This document shows, piece after piece, positions 26,642-35,200 of a stretch of 55,636 bases of DNA. Position 1 is the first letter of the stretch. Each line of letters begins with the position of its first letter. Location: NCBI GenBank assembly GCA_030684645.1, contig JAUXUF010000016.1, positions 1 to 55,636 on the forward strand, read 5' to 3'. A program made the position numbers and the translations under genes. The notes under the pieces were generated by a model. That model did not search any database, was not told the DNA's origin, and was given only the letters and a program-made list of their open reading frames with translations. This DNA is from Bacteroidota bacterium (lineage in GTDB: Bacteria; Bacteroidota; Bacteroidia; Bacteroidales; Prolixibacteraceae).

Positions 26642-26768
26642 AATTATCGAAATCAAGCCAAAATTTACACTCCATATCACCCTTCTCAGCATGGATATGC
26701 ATAGGTTCATTGCTTTCGTTCGCCCAAAAATAAAGTCTCCAACCAGCGATCAGTAAAATTGTTGGCAT
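26625..26768 (-). CDS. Short DUF4160-like protein
   Basis: 47 residues, ATG at 26768: MPTILLIAGWRLYFWANESN, then EPMHIHAEKGDMECKFWLDF and stop. The YFWANESNEPMHIHAEKG core is the hallmark of DUF4160, but typical members are nearly twice as long; the C-terminal helices are missing here, so it is either a short form or clipped by a stop. It overlaps the DUF2442 gene by 17 bases, the usual partner order. It is too short for most ORF filters. Confidence 0.7.
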   Translation of the reverse strand: MPTILLIAGWRLYFWANESNEPMHIHAEKGDMECKFWLDFDNYGKGL

Positions 26769-26862
26769 TTTTTATTTCAAAGGTATAAAAAATCAAAGAT
26801 TTCTTTTGCATCGCGGGAAACAAACTGAACTTTACAGTTTCCATTCATCAGGTATTTCTTCC

Positions 26863-26898
26863 TGACGCTATAAGGTCTTGAAGACTGTGACAGCGTCA
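26863..26898. repeat. Imperfect inverted repeat
   Basis: TGACGCT...AGCGTCA arms with an inner AGGTCTTGAAGACT segment. It lies 70 bases from the 40-base palindrome and resembles intergenic hairpin repeats of Bacteroidota. Confidence 0.45.
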
Positions 26899-26968
26899 TT
26901 TGGTGTCTTTTCATGAACGTCAGCTAAAGCCAGTCGGCACAAGGATATTCCTGTTCAATTTGGTATGA

Positions 26969-27008
26969 TTTGTTGTAGAGACGCAAGGCCTTGCGTCTCT
27001 ACAACAAA
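26969..27008. repeat. Perfect 40-base palindrome
   Basis: Two 20-base arms without a loop, centred on GGCC at 26988/26989, contain GTAGAGACGCAAGG and its exact complement. It ends one base before the photolyase stop codon and may serve as its terminator on the minus strand. Related GTAGAGACGC palindromes are known as dispersed repeats in several phyla. Confidence 0.8.
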
Positions 27009-27009
27009 A

Positions 27010-28308
27010 CTATTTAAGCGCATTCCGGTAAGTTTCAATCGCCCTATTTCTTGCAAAAGCATGCTCAACTATGGGTTTTGGGTAGGCAGATGTTTCGAAT
27101 TCCGGAACCCATTTGCGGATGTATTTCAATTGAGGATCAAATTTCTTAGTTTGCAAATCGGGACTAAAAACCCGGAAATACGGTGCAGCATCGCAACCGG
27201 ATCCACTTGCCCACTGCCAGCTACCGTTATTGGAAGCCAGTTCATAATCGAGCAACCTGGACGCAAAATAGGCTTCACCCCAACGCCAGTCGATCAACAG
27301 ATGTTTGGTCAGGAAACTGGCGACCACCATTCGAACCCGGTTGTGCATGTATCCTGATTGGTTTAGCTCACGCATTCCAGCATCCACCAGCGGATAACCG
27401 GTTTGCCCTGCACACCATTTCTCGAATTCAGCTTCATTGTTTCGCCATGGGAAAAAATTATAGGCAGTTTTAAACGGTTTTTCAGCCACGTGCGGAAAAT
27501 GCCACAAAATATCCATATAAAAATTCCGCCAGATCAGTTCGTTAAAAAATGCTTCGGAATGAACCTGAGCATATTGAGTAAGTTTCCGGATAGAAATGGT
27601 TCCGAACCGAAGGTGAATTCCAAGTTTACTGGCGCCGTTCTCAGCCGGAAAATCACGCTTTTGGGCGTAGTTTTCAATCAAAGCCTGATCAAATGATTGA
27701 TCTGGAAATTGAATCTTCTGAACCTGATAGCCAATCTCGTGCAATTCCGGAAAATAGTCTGATGCAAGATGCTTGAGCATGAATAAAAATTTCTCGCTTT
27801 CAAAATACAGGATATCCTCTGAGGCTAATTTTTCTTTCCATTTTTTGCTGTAGGAAGTAAAAACGCCGTAAGGTGATCCGTTGGACTTTACCACTTCGTT
27901 TTGATGAAAAATGACCTGATCTTTAAAACTCAGGAATTCAACACCCTTTGCCTGAAGTATCCGTTCCACTTTCTGATCACGGAGAATTGCATCAGGTTCG
28001 TAATCGGTATTGGTATAAACGCTCTGTATGGAATATTTGCCCGCCAGTTGACCAAAAACTACTTCAGGAGACGAAAAATAAACCTGCAGCCTACTGTCGA
28101 AATTCCTGAATTCAGAATCGAGATTGGTCAGACATTGGTGAATGAAAGTTAACCGCGGATCGTTTGGGTTAGGAAACTGAGCCAGAATAGCCGGATCAAA
28201 AATGAATACCGGAACAACCGGTAAACCGGTATTCAATGCCTGAAAAAATCCATGATTGTCGTCAATCCTCAAATCGCGCCGAAACCAGAAGATGTTTACT
28301 TTATCCAT
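27010..28308 (-). CDS. phr: Deoxyribodipyrimidine photolyase (class I)
   Basis: 432 residues. The N-terminal alpha/beta domain opens with VNIFWFRRDLRIDDNHGF, and the C-terminal FAD domain carries NELIWRNFYMDILWHFP, GYPLVDAGMRELNQSGYMHNRVRM and WASGSGCDAAPYFRVFSP. Light-driven repair of cyclobutane pyrimidine dimers is the expected activity; a cryptochrome role cannot be excluded. Monocistronic, ending at a perfect palindrome. Confidence 0.93.
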   Translation of the reverse strand: MDKVNIFWFRRDLRIDDNHGFFQALNTGLPVVPVFIFDPAILAQFPNPNDPRLTFIHQCLTNLDSEFRNFDSRLQVYFSSPEVVFGQLAGKYSIQSVYTNTDYEPDAILRDQKVERILQAKGVEFLSFKDQVIFHQNEVVKSNGSPYGVFTSYSKKWKEKLASEDILYFESEKFLFMLKHLASDYFPELHEIGYQVQKIQFPDQSFDQALIENYAQKRDFPAENGASKLGIHLRFGTISIRKLTQYAQVHSEAFFNELIWRNFYMDILWHFPHVAEKPFKTAYNFFPWRNNEAEFEKWCAGQTGYPLVDAGMRELNQSGYMHNRVRMVVASFLTKHLLIDWRWGEAYFASRLLDYELASNNGSWQWASGSGCDAAPYFRVFSPDLQTKKFDPQLKYIRKWVPEFETSAYPKPIVEHAFARNRAIETYRNALK

Positions 28309-28341
28309 GAAAAATAATTGTATTACTGAAGGATTGAAAAA

Positions 28342-28989
28342 TTAAGTGGCTGCTACAAAAACAGCCGCATTGGCCATTTGAATGGCCTCTTGAACAGCCT
28401 TTGAAATCTCAGTTTCCGGAAGTTTTTTCAGGTTTCGGGCTGCTTCTTTTCGCCGTGCCCGATCGGGAAAGATCCGGTACAATAAATTTGCCTTGCCTGC
28501 CATCACCGATAAAATAATGGAATCATCTGACGATCCGGCCATTCCCAACAAGGTGATCTCGACATCTTTTCGGATATTCTCAACCAGTTCGCGATCCATC
28601 AGGTAAACTTTTTCGTAAGGAATAAACAGGATGCGTTTTTCTTCGGTCCTCAAAACATTTTTTCGTACCAGACTGCGGATGAAAAGCTTCTGTATTTTCC
28701 GACCCCGGATATTAAAATAAGAAAACCAGTTTCTCATCTTCCGGTCTTTTGCCCTAAGCCTGATACGATTCAGGAAAAACTCATGGATCTCGTCATTCTG
28801 AATGATTGGATTTTGGACATGAACCAATCCTTTCTCAACCGAAATGAGTTCTTTCTGAATGAGTTCAACGAAAACGATACCGGTCAAAGTCATGCTCAAT
28901 GCAGAGGAAGCATTCATTAAAATGCCGCCATTCTTTGGATTGACTGCCAGGCAAAACAATTTTTCACTCAATTTTAATGATTTATCCAT
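28342..28989 (-). CDS. GPP34 (GOLPH3-like) family protein
   Basis: 215 residues from the ATG at 28989 (DKSLKLSEKLFCLAVNPKNGG). The pattern LSEKLFCLA...GGILMNASSALSMTLTGIVFVELI and the later VLRTEEKRILFIPYEKVYLMD match the GPP34 fold of Golgi phosphoprotein 3, which binds phosphoinositides in eukaryotes. Bacterial members occur without a known role. Its start faces the threonine aldolase gene across 58 bases, suggesting shared regulatory DNA. Confidence 0.75.
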   Translation of the reverse strand: MDKSLKLSEKLFCLAVNPKNGGILMNASSALSMTLTGIVFVELIQKELISVEKGLVHVQNPIIQNDEIHEFFLNRIRLRAKDRKMRNWFSYFNIRGRKIQKLFIRSLVRKNVLRTEEKRILFIPYEKVYLMDRELVENIRKDVEITLLGMAGSSDDSIILSVMAGKANLLYRIFPDRARRKEAARNLKKLPETEISKAVQEAIQMANAAVFVAAT

Positions 28990-28998
28990 TTTGGTTGA

Positions 28999-29029
28999 TA
29001 TGTTTTTTTTCAGTTCATTTATACCTTTA
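28999..29029 (+). promoter_or_regulatory. Candidate promoter of threonine aldolase
   Basis: TATG (28999-29002), 19 bases and TACCTTTA (29022-29029): near match to TTTG-N19-TAnnTTTG, 18 bases before the start codon. Confidence 0.4.
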
Positions 29030-29047
29030 AAATTACACAAATCATTT

Positions 29048-30070
29048 ATGAAACGAGGTTTTGCAAGCGATAATAATTCAGGAATTCATCCTGAAATTTT
29101 AAATGCCCTGTCAATTGCCAACGAAGGACATGCCATTGGTTATGGTGGCGATCAATTGACTGAAATGGCGATCAGCCGGTTCAGGCTGGAGTTTGGAGAA
29201 CAAACCGATGTTTATTTTGTATTCAACGGTACCGGAGCCAATGTTTTGGGGCTTTCAACCTTAACGCATTCTTTTCACTCGGTGATTTGTGCCGAAACAG
29301 CACACATTCAGGTTGATGAATGCGGGGCGCCTGAAAAATTCACCGGGTGCAAATTACTTCCGGTCGAAACGGTCAAAGGGAAAATTGTGCCTGAAAAAAT
29401 CATCAAATATCTGCATGGATTCGATTTCGAACATCATTCGCAACCCAAAGTCATTTCCATTTCGCAGGTGACCGAACTTGGAACCGTTTATACCGTTGAA
29501 GAAATTAAAGCGATCACCACCATGGCCCATCAATACGGACTTTTTGTTCACATGGATGGCGCCCGTCTGGCCAATGCAGCTGTAGCGCTTGACCTGCCTT
29601 TCCGTGCTTTTACGGTAGATGCCGGGATCGATGTTCTATCGTTCGGGGGAACTAAAAACGGCATGATGCTGGGCGAAGCGGTGCTTTTTTTCAATCCGGA
29701 ACTGTCGAAAAATGCCAAATATTTTCGCAAACAAAGCATGCAACTCTTTTCTAAAATGCGTTTTGTGAGCGCTCAGTTCCTGGCCTATTTTAACAACGAT
29801 CTCTGGAAACAAAACGCTACACATTCAAACAAAATGGCACGGCTTCTGGAACAGGAGGTCAGGAAAATACCGGCGATCAAACTCACTCAGGAAGTGGAAG
29901 CCAACGGGGTATTCGCCATCGTGCCTCCTGAAATTATTCCGCAACTTCAGGAAAAATATTTCTTTTACATGTGGGATGAATACCGTTCAGAAGTTCGGTG
30001 GATGACTTCGTTTGACACCAGGGAAGCGGATATCTATAACTTTGCCGCATTGATAAAATCACTGGTTTAG
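29048..30070 (+). CDS. ltaE: Low-specificity L-threonine aldolase / beta-eliminating lyase
   Basis: 340 residues from ATG 29048 (KRGFASDNNSGIHPEIL); the much longer frame upstream is antisense to the GPP34 gene. SDNNSGIHPE near the N-terminus, EGHAIGYGGDQLT, FVHMDGARLANA and the PLP lysine in LSFGGTKNGMMLGEAV fit the family. It cleaves threonine or allo-threonine to glycine and acetaldehyde. It is directly followed by the rhomboid gene with no gap. Confidence 0.9.
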   Translation: MKRGFASDNNSGIHPEILNALSIANEGHAIGYGGDQLTEMAISRFRLEFGEQTDVYFVFNGTGANVLGLSTLTHSFHSVICAETAHIQVDECGAPEKFTGCKLLPVETVKGKIVPEKIIKYLHGFDFEHHSQPKVISISQVTELGTVYTVEEIKAITTMAHQYGLFVHMDGARLANAAVALDLPFRAFTVDAGIDVLSFGGTKNGMMLGEAVLFFNPELSKNAKYFRKQSMQLFSKMRFVSAQFLAYFNNDLWKQNATHSNKMARLLEQEVRKIPAIKLTQEVEANGVFAIVPPEIIPQLQEKYFFYMWDEYRSEVRWMTSFDTREADIYNFAALIKSLV

Positions 30071-30871
30071 ATGCCAATTTTCGATTATTACCCCAGGAAC
30101 CACGAACCTTACGATAAGGAAACGGAAAAAAAGATTTTCAAATACAGTCTATTAATTCCGGTTGTGATGGTAGCCTTGTTGTGGCTGGTAAAAATCATCG
30201 AAAACGCGTACGATCTGGACCTGACCACCTTCGGTATATTGCCATTAACCCTGGAAGGATTGCCCGGTATTATTTTTTCGCCATTTATTCATGCCAGTTA
30301 CGACCATTTGCTGTCCAACTCCTTCCCTTTTCTGATTCTTATGTTTGCCTTGCTGTATTTTTACCGCCGCCTGGCCTACCGGATTTTTTTCCTGATTTAC
30401 ATTCTTTCAGGCATCTGTGTTTGGCTCGGAGGACGCGAATCGTGGCACATCGGAGCTAGCGGAATCGTTTACGGTCTGGCTTCTTTCCTGTTTTTTAGCG
30501 GGGTATTCCGGAAAGATGCCAATCTGCTTACCATCGGGATCATCGTTATTTTTCTTTATGGAAGTATGTTCTGGGGAATATTTCCGCTTAAACCCGAAAT
30601 TTCGTGGGAAAGCCATTTGTGGGGCGCTGCCAGCGGATTGATGCTTGCTTTTTATTACCGTCAACAGGGACCGGTTCGTCCGGCGGCTAGCTGGGAAAAT
30701 GAACCGGAAGATGAAGATGATGAAGATGATACTCCGGAAGAGGAATTTGTCGAAGATATAACCAGCGAAGCAGATCAGGAAAAAGATGATTCAGACAAGT
30801 CAGGAAAAAGTAAAGAAAATAACCCATACACAATAACCAATACCGAATATCCTGACTTTTCGTCGAAGTGA
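30071..30871 (+). CDS. Rhomboid intramembrane serine protease with acidic tail
   Basis: 266 residues. About six membrane segments contain the catalytic Ser in HIGASGIVYGL (near 135) and the catalytic His in ESHLWGAASG. The last 70 residues are strongly acidic and hydrophilic (EPEDEDDEDDTPEEEFVED), an unusual extension that could recruit substrates. The start codon follows the threonine aldolase stop immediately, so translation is likely coupled. Confidence 0.88.
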   Translation: MPIFDYYPRNHEPYDKETEKKIFKYSLLIPVVMVALLWLVKIIENAYDLDLTTFGILPLTLEGLPGIIFSPFIHASYDHLLSNSFPFLILMFALLYFYRRLAYRIFFLIYILSGICVWLGGRESWHIGASGIVYGLASFLFFSGVFRKDANLLTIGIIVIFLYGSMFWGIFPLKPEISWESHLWGAASGLMLAFYYRQQGPVRPAASWENEPEDEDDEDDTPEEEFVEDITSEADQEKDDSDKSGKSKENNPYTITNTEYPDFSSK

Positions 30872-30950
30872 CCTATGTGCCTATGTGGTTAAGGAATACC
30901 ACCTCACCCAATAATTTATCGTCGCGACTGAAGGATTAGAGAAAAAATCC

Positions 30951-30958
30951 TAACTTTG
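30951..30958 (+). promoter_or_regulatory. Candidate -7 element before nusB
   Basis: TAACTTTG is an exact TAnnTTTG match 30 bases before the nusB start; no clear TTTG at the -33 position. Confidence 0.45.
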
Positions 30959-30987
30959 CCATCCATATTTAACCAGGTTCTAAGACA

Positions 30988-31947
30988 ATGATTAGCAGAA
31001 GAATAATTCGGATCAAGGTATTACAAATATTGTACGCGTTCTTTACTTCACCTGAAACATCGATCAATAACACTGAAAAAGAACTGTTTTTCAGTTTGCA
31101 GAAAACTTACGATCTGTATCATTACCTGATGTCATTGGTTATCGAAATTGAAAAGTTTGCTGAGGGTCGAATCGATCTGGGCCTTAAAAAACACCGCCCG
31201 TCCGGCGCCGATCTGGATCCGAATACCCGCTTTGTAAACAATCGGCTAATCTCGCAGTTAAAAATCAACGTCCCTCTTGCCAAATACCTCGAATCATCTA
31301 AACTCAGCTGGGTCAACGACGAAGATCTGATCCGCAAACTCTATTTTTCGCTGATTGAACAGGACTTTTACAAGGATTACATGGTTGCTGACCAGAACAG
31401 CTACACCGAGGACCGTAAATTGGTAGAAGACATCTTCAAATACCTGATTCTCGATAACGAAGACCTTGAATCGCTGCTCGAAGAACAAAGTATTTACTGG
31501 AACGACGACCTTGATTTTGTGGTCAGCATGATCCTGAAGACGTTCAAGAAATTCAAAGAAACGAGCGACGAACGCCAGGCTTTATTGCCCATGTATAAGG
31601 ACGATGAAGACCGTCAGTTTGCCAAAGACCTGTACCGGAAAGTGGTATTAAACCACACCGAAAACATGGTAATGATCAAACAACACACTTTAAACTGGGA
31701 CATCGAGCGGATTGCATTTATCGATAATTTAATCCTTGAACTGGCTTTAAGCGAATTCCTGTATTTCCCTTCCATACCGACCAAAGTTACCATGAATGAA
31801 TACATCGAACTTTCGAAGTATTACAGCACGGAAAAAAGCCGCAACTTTATTAACGGAATGCTTGATAAGGCTTTGAAAGATCTGAAGAAAGCGAATAAAA
31901 TAATAAAGGCCGGACGTGGTTTAATTGGTGAAGAAGTAGAAGAATGA
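30988..31947 (+). CDS. nusB: Transcription antitermination factor NusB (long form)
   Basis: 319 residues, about twice the E. coli length, as is usual in Bacteroidota. The opening ISRRIIRIKVLQILYAFF and the C-terminal RNA-binding half (HTLNWDIERIAFIDNLILELALSEF, then IPTKVTMNEYIELSKYYS) are NusB-like; the middle is a helical insertion. It supports rRNA antitermination. First gene of a six-gene plus-strand run; its stop overlaps the next start (ATGA). Confidence 0.92.
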   Translation: MISRRIIRIKVLQILYAFFTSPETSINNTEKELFFSLQKTYDLYHYLMSLVIEIEKFAEGRIDLGLKKHRPSGADLDPNTRFVNNRLISQLKINVPLAKYLESSKLSWVNDEDLIRKLYFSLIEQDFYKDYMVADQNSYTEDRKLVEDIFKYLILDNEDLESLLEEQSIYWNDDLDFVVSMILKTFKKFKETSDERQALLPMYKDDEDRQFAKDLYRKVVLNHTENMVMIKQHTLNWDIERIAFIDNLILELALSEFLYFPSIPTKVTMNEYIELSKYYSTEKSRNFINGMLDKALKDLKKANKIIKAGRGLIGEEVEE

Positions 31948-32411
31948 GTTCCAAGTTTCAAGTTTCAAGTTTCAAGTTAAAGGCCGGATTAGTAGTTATA
32001 GTTATCGGATTACTGCTCAGTTCGTGTAACTCCGGAACAAAAAAAACGGTACCAATTAATAAATCGGTTGAAACAGGCGTCGCTATGTTTGTCTTTTCCG
32101 AAGAAATCCATAATTTTGGTTCGCTTAAGGCCGGAGAGGTCGTATCTTTCACCTTTATGTTTAAAAATGAAGGAACCAAAACACTGATCCTAACCGATGT
32201 TGATTCGGGATGTGGTTGTACAGAAGTCATTATTCCGGATAAAACCATTGAGCCGGGACAGGAAGGACGAATAGAAGTTATATACGATTCGGCAGGAGAA
32301 GTTGGGAAACAGCTAAAAACTATTACAATCACCTCGAATGCAGAACAAACAAAAAAGCAGCTTTTTATAAAGGCAAATGTAACGAACGAAGTTATCGAAA
32401 TATACAGTTAA
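31944..32411 (+). CDS. DUF1573 lipoprotein
   Basis: 155 residues. A leader with lipobox LLSSCNS (about 24-30) precedes a single immunoglobulin-like DUF1573 domain (FVFSEEIHNFGSLKAGEVVS, DVDSGCGCTEVIIP). The first 30 bases consist of TTTCAAG heptamer repeats, so the N-terminal residues (SSKFQVSSFKLK) are coded by a simple repeat. Cell-envelope location is expected; function unknown. Confidence 0.85.
   Translation: MSSKFQVSSFKLKAGLVVIVIGLLLSSCNSGTKKTVPINKSVETGVAMFVFSEEIHNFGSLKAGEVVSFTFMFKNEGTKTLILTDVDSGCGCTEVIIPDKTIEPGQEGRIEVIYDSAGEVGKQLKTITITSNAEQTKKQLFIKANVTNEVIEIYS
31948..31979 (+). repeat. TTTCAAG heptamer repeat
   Basis: Four tandem units (TTCCAAG, then TTTCAAG three times) inside the start of the DUF1573 gene. 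The same motif appears in an inverted arrangement at 46741-46806. Confidence 0.7.
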
Positions 32412-32429
32412 ACTTAATACACTTTCAAA

Positions 32430-32750
32430 ATGAACTACTTATTAATGGCCCAACCGGCATCTGGAGGTGCCGAACCAAATCCAATTATGACATTTCTACC
32501 ACTGGTACTGATCATTGTAGTATTCTATTTTTTCATGATCAGGCCCCAGATGAAAAAACAAAAAGAACTTACAGCTTTCCGCAACAGCATTGCAAAAGGC
32601 GACAAAGTAGTTACCACAGGTGGAATTTACGGAAAAATCCTGGAATTGAAGGACAATACTGTTCTGCTTCAGGTTGACGACAATGTGAAAATCAGGGTCG
32701 ATAAATCAGCTATCGTAAAAGATATGTCTGACGTTCAGACTCAAAAATAA
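32430..32750 (+). CDS. yajC: Sec translocase accessory protein YajC
   Basis: 106 residues. An N-terminal membrane helix (about 18-40, FLPLVLIIVVFYFFMIRPQM) is followed by the cytoplasmic YajC domain (GDKVVTTGGIYGKILELKDN, then VKIRVDKSAIV). It associates with SecDF in the inner membrane. It sits 18 bases after the DUF1573 gene, in the order nusB-DUF1573-yajC-ybbR-coaE. Confidence 0.93.
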   Translation: MNYLLMAQPASGGAEPNPIMTFLPLVLIIVVFYFFMIRPQMKKQKELTAFRNSIAKGDKVVTTGGIYGKILELKDNTVLLQVDDNVKIRVDKSAIVKDMSDVQTQK

Positions 32751-32769
32751 TTGAAACCGCTTGAATTAG

Positions 32770-32801
32770 AAAAGGACCGGCAACTTGTCGGCCCTTTTTT
32801 T
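32770..32801 (+). terminator. Terminator after yajC
   Basis: AAAGG-CCGGC...GTCGGCCCTTT stem followed by T's. It overlaps the upstream extension of the YbbR frame, arguing for the later GTG start of that gene. Confidence 0.75.
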
Positions 32802-32817
32802 ATGTAAGTTTGATGCC

Positions 32818-33813
32818 GTGAAGACGAGTTGGATATATAAATTTTTTAAATACCTGAAAAAGGTATATTTTAAAAACGACAAGCGGGTGGCAGCTTACCT
32901 GGTTTGCATTGCCATTGCTACCGGTTTCTGGTTTCTGAACGCCCTAAGCAAAACCTACACGGTTGACATCATTGCCCCGGTCAGTTATGTCAATTTTCCG
33001 AATAACAAAACGTTGGCGAACAATTTGCCCGAAAAGTTTGAATTGACCATCAAATCTTACGGTTTTACCATTCTGCGGCGTAAGCTAAGCTTTCTCTTCG
33101 TGCCATTGGAATTCAATGTGAACGATCTGACCAGCAATCGCATGGTGGATAGCCACCGGAGCAGCTACACCTTTCCGTCACGGCAGTTTTTATCCAAATT
33201 ATCCTATCAGTTATCGAATGATCTTGAAATTTTGAATATGAGTCCCGATACCTTGGTTTTTAAATTTGATAAATTAGGACAAAAACACATAAAGGTTAAA
33301 CCGGTCGTTCAAGTCAATCTAAAAAAACAATACCAGATTTCAGGAGAAATCAAGACCGTACCCGATTCGGTTTTGGTAAATGGTCCGCAATCGGTCCTGG
33401 ATAATTTACACTTTGTGTTAACTGAAAAAAAGCAGTTCCACCAGGTTGACAGGTCAATTCTCGAAGAAATTAAAATAAAACCGGTAAAAGAACTCTATTT
33501 TGAACCTCAATCGGTTAAAATGAATATTCCGGTTGAAGAATATACCGAAGCGCAACAATCAGTTCCTGTTGTTTTGGTCAGGAAGCCTGCTGATGTAAAT
33601 GTCAAACTATTCCCGGCCAAGGTAAAAATTACGTTTCAAGTTGGATTAAACCGGTTTTCTGAGATTCATCCTGAAGATTTTAAGTTGACTGTTTCATACA
33701 CCGATATTCAGAAAGGGAAACAGCGATTGAAAATTACGGCAGAATCTTCTCCTGATTATTTATATGACCTGAAAATTACTCCCGAAGAACTGGAATACCT
33801 GATTGAAAATTAA
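32818..33813 (+). CDS. YbbR-domain protein (CdaR-like)
   Basis: 331 residues from the GTG at 32818, chosen because earlier codons fall in the yajC terminator. One membrane helix (about 27-45, VAAYLVCIAIATGFWFLNAL) is followed by two or more YbbR-type beta repeats (VSYVNFPNNKTLANNLPEKF, then IKTVPDSVLVNGPQSVLDNL). In Firmicutes CdaR regulates the c-di-AMP cyclase; here no cyclase is adjacent. It precedes coaE by 5 bases. Confidence 0.82.
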   Translation: MKTSWIYKFFKYLKKVYFKNDKRVAAYLVCIAIATGFWFLNALSKTYTVDIIAPVSYVNFPNNKTLANNLPEKFELTIKSYGFTILRRKLSFLFVPLEFNVNDLTSNRMVDSHRSSYTFPSRQFLSKLSYQLSNDLEILNMSPDTLVFKFDKLGQKHIKVKPVVQVNLKKQYQISGEIKTVPDSVLVNGPQSVLDNLHFVLTEKKQFHQVDRSILEEIKIKPVKELYFEPQSVKMNIPVEEYTEAQQSVPVVLVRKPADVNVKLFPAKVKITFQVGLNRFSEIHPEDFKLTVSYTDIQKGKQRLKITAESSPDYLYDLKITPEELEYLIEN

Positions 33814-33818
33814 GCACA

Positions 33819-34406
33819 ATGATTAAAGTAGGAATTACAGGTGGAATTGGAAGCGGAAAAAGCACCGTTTGCCGGATTTTCAAAGTCCTTGGCATTCCTG
33901 TTTTTGAAGCAGACAGCGTAGCCAAACAGCTGATGAATACTGATCAGCAGATCCGCGAACAATTAATTGGCTTGTTTGGATCATCTGTTTACCTGTCTGA
34001 TCATACGCTCAACCGGAAATACCTGGCCGAAATTGTCTTTAAAAACCCATCTTTGCTGGCTAAACTGAATGCGATGGTGCATCCTGCCGTGGGGAAAGCT
34101 TTCGACGACTGGTACCTGATTCAGCAAGCGCCTTATGCCTTGCATGAAGCTGCAATCTTGTTCGAAAGTGGTTTTTACAAAAAGATGGACAAAACGATTG
34201 CTGTGATAGCCAACGAAAATGAACGTATTGACCGTGTAATGCAGCGCGACAAAATAAACGAAGAACTGGTCAGACAGCGCATCAAAAACCAGTTAAACGA
34301 CACTGAACGAATTAAATTGGCTGATTATGTCATCAGCAACAACGATAATGAATTAATCATTCCGCAAATATTAGAAATTGACAAAAAGATAAGAACAAAT
34401 GGCTAG
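33819..34406 (+). CDS. coaE: Dephospho-CoA kinase
   Basis: 195 residues. P-loop GITGGIGSGKSTVC at 5-18, the substrate-binding EADSVAKQLM and HEAAILFESGFYKKMD, and the lid-region arginines QRDKINEELVRQRI are all present. It performs the last step of coenzyme A synthesis. Its end overlaps the DnaJ-domain gene by 8 bases. Confidence 0.94.
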   Translation: MIKVGITGGIGSGKSTVCRIFKVLGIPVFEADSVAKQLMNTDQQIREQLIGLFGSSVYLSDHTLNRKYLAEIVFKNPSLLAKLNAMVHPAVGKAFDDWYLIQQAPYALHEAAILFESGFYKKMDKTIAVIANENERIDRVMQRDKINEELVRQRIKNQLNDTERIKLADYVISNNDNELIIPQILEIDKKIRTNG

Positions 34407-35130
34407 AGTTGGTAAATGGATTACAGGTGGTTTGGGATGGGCTTTTTTCGGACCAATCGGAGGAATTTTAGGTTTTGTAGTCGGTTCGTTGTTCGACAAA
34501 GATATTTCTTTGCAAAGTGGAACTTCATATCAGCCTGGACTACAAACCACGCAGGGTGGCTATGTCATGAGTTTATTGGTGCTGGTGGCTGCGGTCATGA
34601 AAGCCGACGGTAAAATCCTGAAATCGGAACTTGACTACACCAAACAGTTTTTTATACGTTCCTTCGGGACAGAGGCAGCTGGTGAAGCCATTAAAATATT
34701 GCGCGATTTACTGAATCAAAACATTCCGGTTACTGAAGTGAGCCAGCAGATTCGCAAAAACATGGATCATCCGTCGCGCTTACAGTTGCTGCATTTCCTC
34801 TTCGGAATCGCAAATGCCGACGGACACGTTCATGAAACCGAGCATAAACTGATTGCACATATAGCCCAGCAAATGGGCATCAGCGAAAAAGATTACCAAT
34901 CGATTGAATCGATGTTTGTGGCCAATACCGATGCCGCTTACAAAATCCTTGAGGTTGAACCCGCAGCAACCGACGATGAACTGAAAAAAGCCTACCGCAG
35001 GATGGCCGTAAAATATCACCCTGACAAGGTTCATTACCTGGGCGAGGACATTCAGAATGCCGCCAATGGTAAATTTCAAAAAGTGAACGAAGCCTGGGAA
35101 ATCATTAAGAAGCAAAGGGGAATTGTGTAA
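34399..35130 (+). CDS. DjlA-like TerB/J-domain co-chaperone
   Basis: 243 residues. A glycine-rich N-terminal hydrophobic segment (GGLGWAFFGPIGGILGFVVG) anchors it in the membrane, a TerB-like domain follows (VMKADGKILKSELDYTKQFF), and the C-terminal J-domain (about 178-240) has an intact HPD in KYHPDKVH. It should stimulate DnaK ATPase at the membrane. It ends the housekeeping run. Confidence 0.9.
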   Translation: MARVGKWITGGLGWAFFGPIGGILGFVVGSLFDKDISLQSGTSYQPGLQTTQGGYVMSLLVLVAAVMKADGKILKSELDYTKQFFIRSFGTEAAGEAIKILRDLLNQNIPVTEVSQQIRKNMDHPSRLQLLHFLFGIANADGHVHETEHKLIAHIAQQMGISEKDYQSIESMFVANTDAAYKILEVEPAATDDELKKAYRRMAVKYHPDKVHYLGEDIQNAANGKFQKVNEAWEIIKKQRGIV

Positions 35131-35154
35131 AAAGTCGCACTTGGCAGTCACAGA

Positions 35155-35200
35155 TAGAAGAAAAAGCTTGCAGAAATTAATTTGTAAGCTTTTTCTTCTA
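35155..35200. terminator. Bidirectional terminator
   Basis: A perfect 15-base stem, TAGAAGAAAAAGCTT...AAGCTTTTTCTTCTA, between the convergent DnaJ-domain and cytochrome b genes. Confidence 0.8.

Noticed and set aside
28859-29047. N-terminal extension of threonine aldolase
   Set aside because: This part is antisense to the GPP34 gene, and the family begins at the ATG at 29048 just after a promoter-like element.
32785-32817. TTG start for the YbbR-domain gene
   Set aside because: It lies within the yajC terminator hairpin; the GTG at 32818 gives a normal short cytoplasmic lead before the membrane helix.
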